In this document: positions 33,709 through 42,226 of the stretch, piece by piece
How positions within the stretch are numbered: the stretch's first letter is position 1
Layout: each line of letters opens with the position of its first letter
Assembly (NCBI RefSeq): GCF_015773195.1
Contig: NZ_JADWYK010000012.1
Location: 62,001-126,000 of the forward strand
From: Hymenobacter guriensis
GTDB taxonomy: Bacteria > Bacteroidota > Bacteroidia > Cytophagales > Hymenobacteraceae
Direction of reading: 5' to 3'
DNA: 64,000 bases
Notes under the pieces: generated by a model
What the model was told of the DNA's origin: nothing
Database searches by the model: none
What the model saw: only the letters and a program-made list of their open reading frames with translations
Program-made: the position numbers and the translations under genes

Positions 33709-34656
33709 ATGGAACAAAATCAAACCCCGGAGCCCAAGAACAACAGCCGCGTGCTGCTGATTGTCGCCCTGATTCTGGTGCTGTTGGGCATCAACGGTGT
33801 CCTTTTCTACATGAACCAGCAGAAAGGCAAGCAGAACGAGCAGCTCACGGCCGATGTAAAAGCCAAGGATGTAAAGCTGGAGGAGCAAATCAAGCAGTAT
33901 GAGGCCCTGAAGGCTGATTTTGAGCGCCAGAGCCAGGAAATGCAGGGCATGGGGTTGGCCAACGACTCGCTGAAAAACCGCATTGCCTCCATCAACGCCG
34001 ACCTGCTGAAGCTCCGCTCCTTCCGCGCCGGTTCGTTTACCATCACCGATCAGAAGCGCTTCCGCGACCGGGCCGCCAACTTCGAGCGTCAGCTGCGGGT
34101 GAAAGACGAGGAAATTGCCAAGCTGAAGGCCGATAACGAGGCCCTCTACACCGAAACCACCACGCTGAAGGAGCGCCAGAACAAGCTGACCGACACCATC
34201 AGCACCATTGCCCGCACCAACCAGGAGCTGACGGACAAAGTCAATATTGCCTCGCGCCTGCAGGCCGAAAACATCCGTGTGAACGTTATCAACAGCCGCG
34301 GCAAGGAAAAGGACGACGACAACGACGAGTTCAAGGCCAAGCGCGTGGAGAAGGTGAAAATCAACTTCAACCTGGCTCGCAACGACGTAGCCCCCAAGGA
34401 AACCAAGCAGATTATGCTCCGCCTGATTGAGCCCGACGGCTCGGCCCTGTACAACCTGAGCACCGGCGGCGGCACCTTCATGGTGGATGGCGCGGAGGCG
34501 TTCTACACGTCCAAGCAGGAAGTGGTTTTCGACAACACCAAGCAGGGTATCCAGTTTGTGTACGCCAAAGGTGCCGACTACAAGCCCGGTCCCCATACCA
34601 TCGAGCTGTATGCCGACGGCTACCTGATCGGCACCTCTAAGTTCACGCTGAAGTAA
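33709..34656 (+). CDS. membrane-anchored coiled-coil protein
   Basis: A single membrane helix (VLLIVALILVLLGINGVLFY) near residue 15 is followed by about 180 residues of coiled coil with heptad leucines (EEQIKQYEALKADFERQ, LRVKDEEIAKLKADNEAL). A C-terminal beta domain comes next (KINFNLARNDVAPKETKQI, LYNLSTGGGTFMVDGAEA). The topology puts the coiled coil and C-terminal domain in the periplasm. Proteins of this pattern are common in Bacteroidota but have no known function. The ATG at 33709 begins a conserved Glu-Gln-Asn start; the frame is open upstream across the promoter. It is convergent with cphA. Confidence 0.85.
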   Translation: MEQNQTPEPKNNSRVLLIVALILVLLGINGVLFYMNQQKGKQNEQLTADVKAKDVKLEEQIKQYEALKADFERQSQEMQGMGLANDSLKNRIASINADLLKLRSFRAGSFTITDQKRFRDRAANFERQLRVKDEEIAKLKADNEALYTETTTLKERQNKLTDTISTIARTNQELTDKVNIASRLQAENIRVNVINSRGKEKDDDNDEFKAKRVEKVKINFNLARNDVAPKETKQIMLRLIEPDGSALYNLSTGGGTFMVDGAEAFYTSKQEVVFDNTKQGIQFVYAKGADYKPGPHTIELYADGYLIGTSKFTLK

Positions 34657-34867
34657 GAACCACGGATTGGCTACGCCGAACTTCGTTTCGCACGGATTTA
34701 TCGGAGTCCACGGATTTTTTGGACGATTCTCCAGCAACAAAAAAGCCTCGCAGTGCGAGGCTTTTTTGTTGCTTATATGTTACCGGTACTAATTGCGCCG
34801 TCCACGAAATCCGTGGAATCCGATAAATCCGCGCGAAACGAAGTTCGGCGTAGCCAATCCGTGGTTC
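34657..34867. repeat. family-3 nested inverted repeat, copy 2
   Basis: Perfect outer arms of 34 bases (34657-34690 and 34834-34867) begin gaaccacggattggctacgc. Inside is a second arm pair, cacggatttatcgga with tccgataaatccg, and the core hairpin gcaacaaaaaagcctcgc with its complement (34734-34772). The core is nearly identical to that of copy 1 at 29637-29679. It fills the gap between two convergent genes. Confidence 0.9.
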
Positions 34868-34874
34868 CGTCGAT

Positions 34875-37508
34875 TTAACGAAACTGCTGCTCGAATTCAT
34901 CCAGCTTTTTGAGGGTGCCGCTGATGTTTTCGGTGAACATGACGACCACGGAACCTTCCGGGGCATTTTGCAGCGCGTAGTCGATGGCCTCCATTTCGTT
35001 TTCGATGTAGCGGATGGGCACCTCCGGCTTGTCGAGCTGCAGGCCGCGCGTCATAATTTCGCGCAGCTGCTCGGCGGTTTTACCCCGTAAGTCGCGGTCC
35101 TGGCGCAGGATAACTTCATCGAACATGCGGCCCGCAATACGTGCGAAGCCCAGCGTGTCCTCATCGCGCCGGTCACCCAGGCCTGACACCATCCCGATTT
35201 TGCGCGTAGCGGGCGTCTGGTTCAGGAACTCCTCGAATTTTCCGATGCCGTGCGTGTTGTGAGCATAGTCCACAATGACTTCGAACTTCGGAAACTTGTA
35301 CACGTTCATACGGCCCGGCGTTTTGGAGCCGGAGGGCACGAAGGTGCGTAGGGCAGTCTTAATCTCATCTTTCTCAAAACCGCACAGGTAGCCCGTTAGA
35401 GCGGTGGCCAGCGAGTTTTCGATGTTGAAGCGGGCACGGCCCCCAAACGTCACCGGGAATTCCGCCGCGTGGTCGATGCGCAGCTTGTAGGAGTTCTTGT
35501 AGATGCTCACGTAGCCTTCTTCGTACACGGCCGCCACGCCGCCGTTTTCCACGTGGTCGAGGATGCGCGGGTTGTTTTCATCCATGCTGAACAGCGCCAC
35601 GCGGCACTCCAGCTTTTCGCGCATGGCGTACACCAGGTCGTCGTCGGCGTTGAGCACGGCCCAGCCGTTTTTGCGCACCGTGCGCGGCAGCACGCCCTTC
35701 ACAGCGGCCATTTCTTCCACCGTATGGATGTCGCGCATGCCCAGATGGTCGGCCGCGACGTTGGTTACCACGGCAATGTCGCAGGTATGGAAGCCGAGGC
35801 CGGAGCGCAGCATACCGCCGCGGGCCGTTTCGAGCACCGCGAAGTTCACGGTAGGGTCTTTGAGCACGAACTCCGCGCTTTGCCCGCCGGTACAGTCGCC
35901 TTTCTGCAGCTGCTTGCCTTGGATGTAGATGCCGTCGGTAGTAGTGAAGCCTACTTTGTAGCCCTTGGAAGCCACCATGTGCGCAATCAGGCGCGTAGTA
36001 GTAGTTTTGCCGTTGGTACCCGTAATGGCAATGATGGGAATACGGGCGGTGCTGCCGCGCGGAAACAGCATATCCACCACCGGCGCAGCCACGTTGCGCG
36101 GCAGCCCCTCGGTGGGGGCAATGTGCATCCGGAAGCCTGGGGCAGCATTTACTTCGATTACCGCCCCGCGCGTTTCATTCAGCGGAATAGCAATATCGGT
36201 CGTCAGCAAGTCAATGCCGCAGATATCCAGGCCCACAATGCCCGCTACCCGCTCGGCCAGCAGCACGTTATAAGGGTCCACGATGTCCGTCACGTCGGTG
36301 GCAGTGCCGCCAGTGCTGATGTTGGCCGTGCTTTTCAGGTAAAGCATCTGCCCGGCCGGCAGCACCGACTTCAAGGTCAGCCCCTGCCCTTTCAGGATAT
36401 CCAGCGTGTGCTTGTCGGCTTTGATGCTGGTAAGCACCTTTTCGTGGCCCACACCCCGGCGCGGGTCTTTGTTTACTTCCTCAATCAGCTGCTGCACGGT
36501 GCTGGTGCCATCGCCCTTCACGGCGGCGGGGGTGCGCTTGGCGGCGGCCACCAGCTTACCATTTACCACCAGCAGGCGGTAGTCGTCGCCCACGATAAGC
36601 TGCTCCACAATCACGGCCCGCGAGTACACCTGTGCGGCTTTCAGGCCAGCTACAGCATCTTTCCAGTTGGTGATGTTGATGGTAGCGCCCTTGCCGTGGT
36701 TTCCGTCGAGCGGCTTGGTCACGATAGGGAAGCCCAGGTCGTCGATGGCGTCGCGCAGGCCGGCCTCGGAGTAGACGGTAGTACCGTTGGGCACCGGTAC
36801 GCCCGCATTGCGGAGCAGAGCCTTGGTGCGGTTTTTATTGCCAGCCACTTCTACCCCGGCGTGTGAGGTGTAGCTGGTGGTGGTAGCCCAGATGCGCTTT
36901 TGATTTACGCCGTAGCCCAGTTGAATGATGCTGCTGTCCTGCAGCTGAATGTAGGGAATGTTGCGCGAAGCCGCCTCGGCTACAATGCTGTAGGTGCTCG
37001 GGCCGAAAAACTCTTCTTCCCGGATGTCGTGCAGCTCGGCCACAATGGGCTTGATATCGACCTTCTGCTTGCGGCACAGCGCCTCCACAATCTCCACGGC
37101 AGCCTTGCCCGCTACGCGCCCGGCTCGCTCCTCCTGGTAGGCAAACACTACGTACTCTACGCCAGCTTCGTGCGCCGGGTACGATTTGCCCCAGTGTACC
37201 GTCATGCCGGCCAGGCGCTGCAGCTCCAGCGCCACATGCTGGATGACGTGGCCCAGCGGCTCGCCATCGGCCAATAGCTCCTGGGTGAGCGGTGGGTGCT
37301 TGAGGGCCTGTGGCGTAGCGTAGGCGGTGTGGGTCTGGGGCTGGCCCAGGTCGGGCAGCAGCTTGGTGAGGCGCTTGTCGAGACCCGAGAAGGCATTCGA
37401 CCACTTATCGGCCAAATCTTCCAGGTCTACTTTCATCACAATAATCTTGTGGTGCTTCACCGACCAATAGCTCGGCCCGCGCATAGTGCGGAGGTCAACA
37501 ATCTTCAT
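34875..37508 (-). CDS. cphA: cyanophycin synthetase
   Basis: CphA polymerises aspartate and arginine with ATP into cyanophycin, a nitrogen store. The 877-residue protein has the three expected parts: an N-terminal domain (1-160), an ATP-grasp domain at about 220-480 (KPLDGNHGKGATINIT, VIEVNAAPGFRMH), and a Mur-ligase-like domain with the P-loop GTNGKTTTTR at 497-506 (Lys501). The later DYAHNTHGIGKFEEFL is also Mur-like. The ATG at 37508 gives MKIVDLRTMRGPSYWS, the normal family start. No cyanophycinase gene or isoaspartyl dipeptidase gene is in the window. The gene stands alone. Confidence 0.93.
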   Translation of the reverse strand: MKIVDLRTMRGPSYWSVKHHKIIVMKVDLEDLADKWSNAFSGLDKRLTKLLPDLGQPQTHTAYATPQALKHPPLTQELLADGEPLGHVIQHVALELQRLAGMTVHWGKSYPAHEAGVEYVVFAYQEERAGRVAGKAAVEIVEALCRKQKVDIKPIVAELHDIREEEFFGPSTYSIVAEAASRNIPYIQLQDSSIIQLGYGVNQKRIWATTTSYTSHAGVEVAGNKNRTKALLRNAGVPVPNGTTVYSEAGLRDAIDDLGFPIVTKPLDGNHGKGATINITNWKDAVAGLKAAQVYSRAVIVEQLIVGDDYRLLVVNGKLVAAAKRTPAAVKGDGTSTVQQLIEEVNKDPRRGVGHEKVLTSIKADKHTLDILKGQGLTLKSVLPAGQMLYLKSTANISTGGTATDVTDIVDPYNVLLAERVAGIVGLDICGIDLLTTDIAIPLNETRGAVIEVNAAPGFRMHIAPTEGLPRNVAAPVVDMLFPRGSTARIPIIAITGTNGKTTTTRLIAHMVASKGYKVGFTTTDGIYIQGKQLQKGDCTGGQSAEFVLKDPTVNFAVLETARGGMLRSGLGFHTCDIAVVTNVAADHLGMRDIHTVEEMAAVKGVLPRTVRKNGWAVLNADDDLVYAMREKLECRVALFSMDENNPRILDHVENGGVAAVYEEGYVSIYKNSYKLRIDHAAEFPVTFGGRARFNIENSLATALTGYLCGFEKDEIKTALRTFVPSGSKTPGRMNVYKFPKFEVIVDYAHNTHGIGKFEEFLNQTPATRKIGMVSGLGDRRDEDTLGFARIAGRMFDEVILRQDRDLRGKTAEQLREIMTRGLQLDKPEVPIRYIENEMEAIDYALQNAPEGSVVVMFTENISGTLKKLDEFEQQFR

Positions 37509-37687
37509 ATAAGCGAAAGAAGGAGAGAACAGGGTTTTGTGCGCGGTTGTACGGGCTACCGAAATGTAGGGATTCCCGCCCGGGAAACCTGCGGCTACCT
37601 TTTTTTCTCTTTTTTTCTTCTTTTCTGGCAAGTGGGCGCGCAGCTCGTGTTATTGACGCCTTTACTTTAGCCCTGAGCCATCAGGCA

Positions 37688-37710
37688 CAAAAAAAGCCCC
37701 AGCCGGGGCT
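37688..37710 (-). terminator. terminator of tRNA-Cys
   Basis: On the minus strand the stem agcccc/ggggct is followed by a T7 run, about 60 bases past the tRNA 3' end. Confidence 0.75.
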
Positions 37711-37767
37711 AATCGACTGGGGCACTCATCCATACCTTCCAGAAAACAGGAAATAGCAGGTAAGAAG

Positions 37768-37838
37768 AGGTGACGAGCGGATTCGAACCGCTGTAGGAGG
37801 TTTTGCAGACCTCTACCTAGCCACTCGGTCACGTCACC
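37768..37838 (-). tRNA. tRNA-Cys (anticodon GCA)
   Basis: On the minus strand the acceptor arms GGTGACG and CGTCACC pair fully and the discriminator base is T. The anticodon arm is GAGGT-CTGCAAA-ACCTC, giving anticodon GCA. The T arm is AGCGG-TTCGAAT-CCGCT. The 3' CCA is not encoded. It lies between rpsA and cphA. Confidence 0.96.
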
Positions 37839-37938
37839 GGGCTTTTGAGGTTGCAAACTTACAACCTTAATATGGCTTCCACCAAACCCCGCAGCGGTTT
37901 TTCCGGCAATGAAGGGTAAGTAGCTGGCCATGTGTCAT

Positions 37939-37970
37939 AAAAAAAGCCCCGGCGCATGCCGGGGCTTTTC
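37939..37970. terminator. bidirectional terminator after rpsA
   Basis: The perfect stem aaaagccccggc/gccggggctttt with a four-base loop has A and T runs on both sides. It lies 25 bases past the rpsA stop and faces the tRNA gene. Confidence 0.9.
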
Positions 37971-37993
37971 TTGCAATCCAGAAGCAGGGCCGC

Positions 37994-40162
37994 TTAGGCG
38001 TTCTTCTTCTCTTCAGCGTTATCGTCGGCTTTCTCGTCGCTCGACAGGGCGTTTTTCACCGTGTCTACTACGTCGCCGGCTACTTCCTTGGCTTTCTCCA
38101 CGATACCGGAGTGCGAAGCAGCTTCTACTACGTCGCTGGCTACTTCTTTAGCTCTCTCTACAATGCTGGAGTGCGAGGCAGCCTCCACGGCATCCCCCGT
38201 TACTTCCTTCACCTTGTCGAAAGCGGCCGAAGCAGCACCAGCTACAGCGGCGAAGATGCCACCTTCTTCGGCAGTGGGAGCTTCGTCAGCTTTGGCAGGA
38301 GCTTTTTTGTCGGCCTGCGTCTTCAGCTTCTGCTCACCAGCCTCACGCTCGTTGCCCATCATTTTGTCGCGCAGGGCGCTGAGGGCGTCGAGGTCACCGA
38401 GGGTTGATTTCTCAGCGGCAGCGGGCTTCTTCAGGTCGCTCAGCTTGCCTTCACCCTGCGAAGCAGCGGCACCGGCACCGCCGGCAGGCTTCTTCTTGGC
38501 GAACTTGGCGTTGCGGCTGTCTTCATCGGCCTGCTGGTTGTAAGCAGCGGAGTGCGACAGCACGATGCGGCGGTCGTCCTTCGAGAACTCAATCACGCGG
38601 AAGTCCAGCGTTTCGCCGTTTTCAGCCTGCGTGCCATCTTCTTTGGCCAGCGACTTAGGATAGGCGAAGCCTTCGATGCCGTAGGGCAGCTCGAGCACGG
38701 CACCGCGGTCGGTTTTCTCCGTGATGGTAGCCTTGTGAACCGAACCAGGGGTGAATACCGTCTGGAACGTATCCCAGGGGTTTTCTTCCAGCTGCTTGTG
38801 GCCCAGGGCCAGGCGGCGGTTGTTCACGTCCAGCTCCAGAACTACTACGTCCAGACGGTCGCCAACCTTTACCACTTCCGAAGGGTGTTTCACCTTCTTG
38901 GTCCACGACAGGTCGGAAACGTGTACGAGGCCATCAACGCCTTCTTCCAGCTCTACGAACAGGCCGAAGTTGGTGAGGTTACGCACGAGGCCGTTGTGCT
39001 TGGTACCCACGGCGTACTTCGAGCCAAAGTCACCACGCGTCCAGGGGTCTTCGCTCAGCTGCTTGATACCCAGGCTCATCTTGCGGTCTTCGCGGTCGAG
39101 GGTCAGAATCTGCGCCTCTACTACGTCGCCCTGCTTGATGAAGTCCTGCGGGTTGCGCAGGTGCTGGCTCCAGCTCATTTCCGAAACGTGGATCAGGCCT
39201 TCTACGCCGGGCACGATTTCCATGAAGGCACCGTAGTCGGCCACGTTCACGATGCGACCCTGCACTTTCGAGCCGGGCTGCAGGTCCTGGGGCAACGAAT
39301 CCCATGGGTGGGGAGTCAGCTGCTTCAGGCCCAGAGAAATACGCTTCTTGGCTTCGTCGAAGTCCAGAACTACGATGTTGAGCTTCTGATCGAGCTGCAG
39401 TACCTCCGAGGGGTGCGCAATGCGGCCCCACGAAATGTCGGTGATGTGCAGCAGGCCGTCTACGCCGCCGAGGTCGATGAACACACCGAAGTTGGTCATG
39501 TTCTTGATAACGCCCTCGAGGATCTGGCCTTTCTCCAGGTTGTTGAGGATGGCTTCGCGCTGCTTCTCGAGGTCTTTCTCGATCAGGACTTTGTGCGAAA
39601 CAACCACGTTGTCGAAAGCGGCGTTGATTTTCACCACCTTCACTTCCATGCGACGACCCACGTAGATGTCGAAGTCACGGATAGGCTTCACGTCAATCTG
39701 CGAGCCGGGCAGGAAGGCTTCTACGCCGTCCAGGTCCATGATCAAACCACCTTTGGTACGACGCTTTACCACGCCTTCCAGCACGGTGTCGTTTTCCAGG
39801 GCGTCGTAAATGGCTTTCCAAGCCTGCTTGATCTTCGCCTTCTTACGCGAGAGGATCAGCTGACCGTTCTGATCTTCCTGGTCTTCAATGAACACCTCAA
39901 CCTCATCACCAACTTTGAGGTCGGTCAGGTCGCGGAATTCGGAAAGGGGCACCAGGCCATCGGATTTGAAGCCGATGTTGAGGATAACGTCGCGGTCGGT
40001 GATGCCTACCACGATGCCTTTTACTACTTCTTCTTCCTGTACCGTCGTGAGGGTCTCACCGTACATCTGCTCCATTTCGGCGCGCTGCTCGGCGGTATAG
40101 TTACCTCCGAAGCTGTTCGCTCCGACGTTGTCCCAGTCAAAGTTGTCTACTACTTCTGCCAT
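37994..40162 (-). CDS. rpsA: 30S ribosomal protein S1 with a repetitive C-terminal tail
   Basis: S1 binds mRNA on the small subunit. Six S1 domains are visible in sequence, with cores such as VVGITDRDVILNIGFKSDG, VIKNMTNFGVFIDLGGVDG, IVNVADYGAFMEIVPGVEG and LVRNLTNFGLFVELEEGVDG. The usual end of the family (LGDLDALSALRDKM) is followed by about 115 extra residues. These include three units of 20 residues with the pattern KEVASDVVEAASHSGIVEKA, encoded by exact 60-base DNA periods at 38081, 38141 and 38201. The ATG at 40162 gives MAEVVDNFDW; a longer frame upstream is not conserved in character. Confidence 0.95.
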   Translation of the reverse strand: MAEVVDNFDWDNVGANSFGGNYTAEQRAEMEQMYGETLTTVQEEEVVKGIVVGITDRDVILNIGFKSDGLVPLSEFRDLTDLKVGDEVEVFIEDQEDQNGQLILSRKKAKIKQAWKAIYDALENDTVLEGVVKRRTKGGLIMDLDGVEAFLPGSQIDVKPIRDFDIYVGRRMEVKVVKINAAFDNVVVSHKVLIEKDLEKQREAILNNLEKGQILEGVIKNMTNFGVFIDLGGVDGLLHITDISWGRIAHPSEVLQLDQKLNIVVLDFDEAKKRISLGLKQLTPHPWDSLPQDLQPGSKVQGRIVNVADYGAFMEIVPGVEGLIHVSEMSWSQHLRNPQDFIKQGDVVEAQILTLDREDRKMSLGIKQLSEDPWTRGDFGSKYAVGTKHNGLVRNLTNFGLFVELEEGVDGLVHVSDLSWTKKVKHPSEVVKVGDRLDVVVLELDVNNRRLALGHKQLEENPWDTFQTVFTPGSVHKATITEKTDRGAVLELPYGIEGFAYPKSLAKEDGTQAENGETLDFRVIEFSKDDRRIVLSHSAAYNQQADEDSRNAKFAKKKPAGGAGAAASQGEGKLSDLKKPAAAEKSTLGDLDALSALRDKMMGNEREAGEQKLKTQADKKAPAKADEAPTAEEGGIFAAVAGAASAAFDKVKEVTGDAVEAASHSSIVERAKEVASDVVEAASHSGIVEKAKEVAGDVVDTVKNALSSDEKADDNAEEKKNA
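38081..38260 (-). repeat. 60-base tandem repeat inside rpsA
   Basis: Three units each begin with tacttc(c/t)tt on the plus strand at 38081, 38141 and 38201. They encode alternating acidic and basic amphipathic helices at the S1 C-terminus. The units have diverged by a few bases but keep the exact period. Confidence 0.8.
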
Positions 40163-40273
40163 GATATTATGCAGTGGCCCTCGTATACACGTCCGGCGCA
40201 GGGCCCGCCTCCGGAACGCGTTTTTGTTTGATACACAGCGCACTTACGCCGGCCCGTCACCCTGGCGGGGGCG

Positions 40274-40281
40274 CAAAGATA
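40274..40281 (-). promoter_or_regulatory. -7 box of the rpsA promoter
   Basis: On the minus strand this reads TATCTTTG, matching TAnnTTTG. It leaves an rpsA leader of about 110 bases, rich in GC arms, that could carry autoregulation; I see no named element in it. Confidence 0.45.
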
Positions 40282-40323
40282 AGGATTGGAAGGCAGAGTT
40301 TTTGTATCTACAGCAAGTTCTCG

Positions 40324-40830
40324 TTAGAAGTCTCGCTCATCCCTTTTACAATACCAATGAGGGTCACAACCTGTAGTTACACAGCCGCCTAATTTCAGCT
40401 TATTATGTTTTGCGCGTTGCATCACTCTATTGCTTGGAAAACCATAGACAATTGGAATAGTAGCGTCCTGCTTTTTGCAATAAGGGCATTCATTTCCTTT
40501 TTGATTATTAAAGTGGCAACCAATAGGAAAGTTGATATTTACGGATGTAGCCTGTCCGGAAGTAATTTTCACCTGCATTATAGTAGTATCTCTAAAACCA
40601 ATGCTTTTAATGTTTAGACGATATACGCCGATAGGAATGTTATAAATCTTAAAGCTGCCATCCGGTTCTGATAACGTTCCTAAATCTAGATCCGGAAACC
40701 ATATCTGAGCTGATGCGGAGAAACCTTGCTTTGTTATTCTATTGAAAAGCATTCCTTGCAAGGAACCAGTTTGTGCGAATAGGTTTCCCATATCTATTAA
40801 AACCAGCAAACACACCAGAGAAATTCTCAT
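40324..40830 (-). CDS. small exported protein: carboxypeptidase-regulatory-like domain plus Cys motif
   Basis: A signal peptide (MRISLVCLLVLIDMGNLFAQ) leads into a carboxypeptidase regulatory-like beta sandwich (GSLQGMLFNRITKQGFSA, LSEPDGSFKIYNIPIGVYRL). A second module then carries CPYC, IPIVYGFPSN and GGCVTTGCDPHWYCKRDE. This Cys-rich pattern recurs in many small bacterial proteins and probably binds zinc, but it is not usually exported. The combination is unusual. The gene is AT-rich compared with its neighbours. It lies between rpsA and a desaturase on the same strand. Confidence 0.75.
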   Translation of the reverse strand: MRISLVCLLVLIDMGNLFAQTGSLQGMLFNRITKQGFSASAQIWFPDLDLGTLSEPDGSFKIYNIPIGVYRLNIKSIGFRDTTIMQVKITSGQATSVNINFPIGCHFNNQKGNECPYCKKQDATIPIVYGFPSNRVMQRAKHNKLKLGGCVTTGCDPHWYCKRDERDF

Positions 40831-40863
40831 ATATCTTCAGAGCCTTTAAATAGGTAGCATTAA

Positions 40864-40931
40864 AGATAATCGTAACATCACAAAAAAGCCTCACAATCAT
40901 GTGAGGCTTTTTTGTGATGTTACGATTATCT
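40864..40931. terminator. 68-base perfect palindrome with terminator core
   Basis: Two perfectly complementary 32-base arms (starting agataatcgtaacatcac) surround the four-base loop atca. The core acaaaaaagcctcaca matches the design of the family-3 core hairpin, with A6 and T6 runs for both directions. It abuts the end of the desaturase gene, whose stop codon lies inside the right arm. Confidence 0.9.
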
Positions 40932-41994
40932 ACCGCCGCCCCAGCTCCCGCAAATGGGCTACGTGCGATGCCACGGCGTAGCGCATCTTGGGGTACTCGT
41001 GGTACTCGATGTTGAACTCCTCGCACATCTGGCGGATGATTTTATTCAGGGCCGGATAGTGGACGTGGGAGATGGTAGGGAAAAGGTGATGCTCAACCTG
41101 GAAGTTAAGGCCACCTACGAGCCAGCTGATGAGCTTGCTGTCGGTAGCGAAGTTGGCGGTGGTTTTGATCTGGTGGATGGCCCACTCGTCCTCAATCTTG
41201 CGGGTGGTTTCGTGGGGCACTACAAAGTCGGTATGCTCTACGGTGTGGGCCAGCTGAAACACGATGCTGAGCGTGAAGCCCGCCACGCAGGCAAAGGCCC
41301 CGAAGCCAATCAGCCAGCTCCAGAAACCTACGGTATAGATGGGCAGGGCTACAAACAGGCCCAGGTGCAGCACCTTGAAGCCCCAGAACACGCCCTGGTC
41401 GGTGGCGGACATTTTCTTGATGGGCATTTCGCCGATTTTGCCTTTGAAATACTTCTGGTAGTCCATGAAGAAAATCCAGGCAATGAACAGCAAGGCGTAG
41501 AAAAACCAGAAGTACAGGTGCTGAAAGCGGTGCAGAAAGCGGCGGGGCTGCTCGGGGCTGAGGCGCAGCCAGGGTTGGGCGTCGAGGTCGTCATCCACAC
41601 CTTCCACGTTGGTGTACATGTGGTGGATGAGGTTGTGCTTCATGTTCCACATAAAGGAGTTGCCTCCCATTACGTTGAGCGTGAAAGCCGCAAACTGGTT
41701 CACGAATTTCGACTTGCTGAAAGAGCCATGAGCCCCGTCGTGCATAACGTTGAAGCCAATGGCCGCGCCAATGAGGCCAAGTGCAATGCATTCTGCCACA
41801 GCCAGCAGGGCCGGTGGCGTCCAGAACACGAGGTGCAGATACACGGCTACAAAAGCCGACGTCAGCAGAACAGCTTTGAAAAACAGGCTTTTACCGCCGG
41901 TGGTGGATTTGCCGGCTTCCTGGAAATACGCGTTGGTGCGGCGCTTCAGCTCCTGGTGGAAAGAGCGGGACGCGGAAAATTTGGGTGGCTGCAT
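40930..41994 (-). CDS. membrane fatty acid desaturase (acyl-CoA or acyl-lipid, front-end type)
   Basis: A di-iron membrane desaturase of 354 residues that adds double bonds to fatty acyl chains, useful for membrane fluidity in the cold. The three His boxes are His85-Asp-Gly-Ala-His89, His120-Asn-Leu-Ile-His-His125 and QVEHH at 299-303. The Gln replacing the first His of the last box is the mark of front-end (delta-5/6 type) enzymes. Four membrane helices are visible. No cytochrome b5 domain is fused. It starts at the ATG giving MQPPKFSASR. No co-transcribed partner is seen. Confidence 0.92.
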   Translation of the reverse strand: MQPPKFSASRSFHQELKRRTNAYFQEAGKSTTGGKSLFFKAVLLTSAFVAVYLHLVFWTPPALLAVAECIALGLIGAAIGFNVMHDGAHGSFSKSKFVNQFAAFTLNVMGGNSFMWNMKHNLIHHMYTNVEGVDDDLDAQPWLRLSPEQPRRFLHRFQHLYFWFFYALLFIAWIFFMDYQKYFKGKIGEMPIKKMSATDQGVFWGFKVLHLGLFVALPIYTVGFWSWLIGFGAFACVAGFTLSIVFQLAHTVEHTDFVVPHETTRKIEDEWAIHQIKTTANFATDSKLISWLVGGLNFQVEHHLFPTISHVHYPALNKIIRQMCEEFNIEYHEYPKMRYAVASHVAHLRELGRR

Positions 41995-42226
41995 GAAGGA
42001 AATGGAAAAGAAACGGCCGTAAAGGTACCGTCATCTACGGCGCCAGCACGCCGCTGGACTGAAAAAGCCGGATTTTGTAAACCGCTGCCGCTGCTGGTTT
42101 CCAGCAAAGCGCACCCGGCTAAGTAGCCCTATGACAGGAACCACCCGGGAATCGTTCAGCCAGCAGGCAGCGGCGGGCGCAGCAGAGCGGTTACCCGCCT
42201 GCTTTATTGTCTGATGTAAGCAGCAG

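Noticed and set aside
38552..40231. A long open frame on the plus strand opposite rpsA
   Set aside because: It is the shadow of a GC-rich, codon-biased gene; the translated sequence has no domain and rpsA is certain.
42000..42226. A GC-rich fold between the desaturase and DUF3298 genes as a terminator
   Set aside because: The arms pair imperfectly and no T-run follows on the relevant strand.
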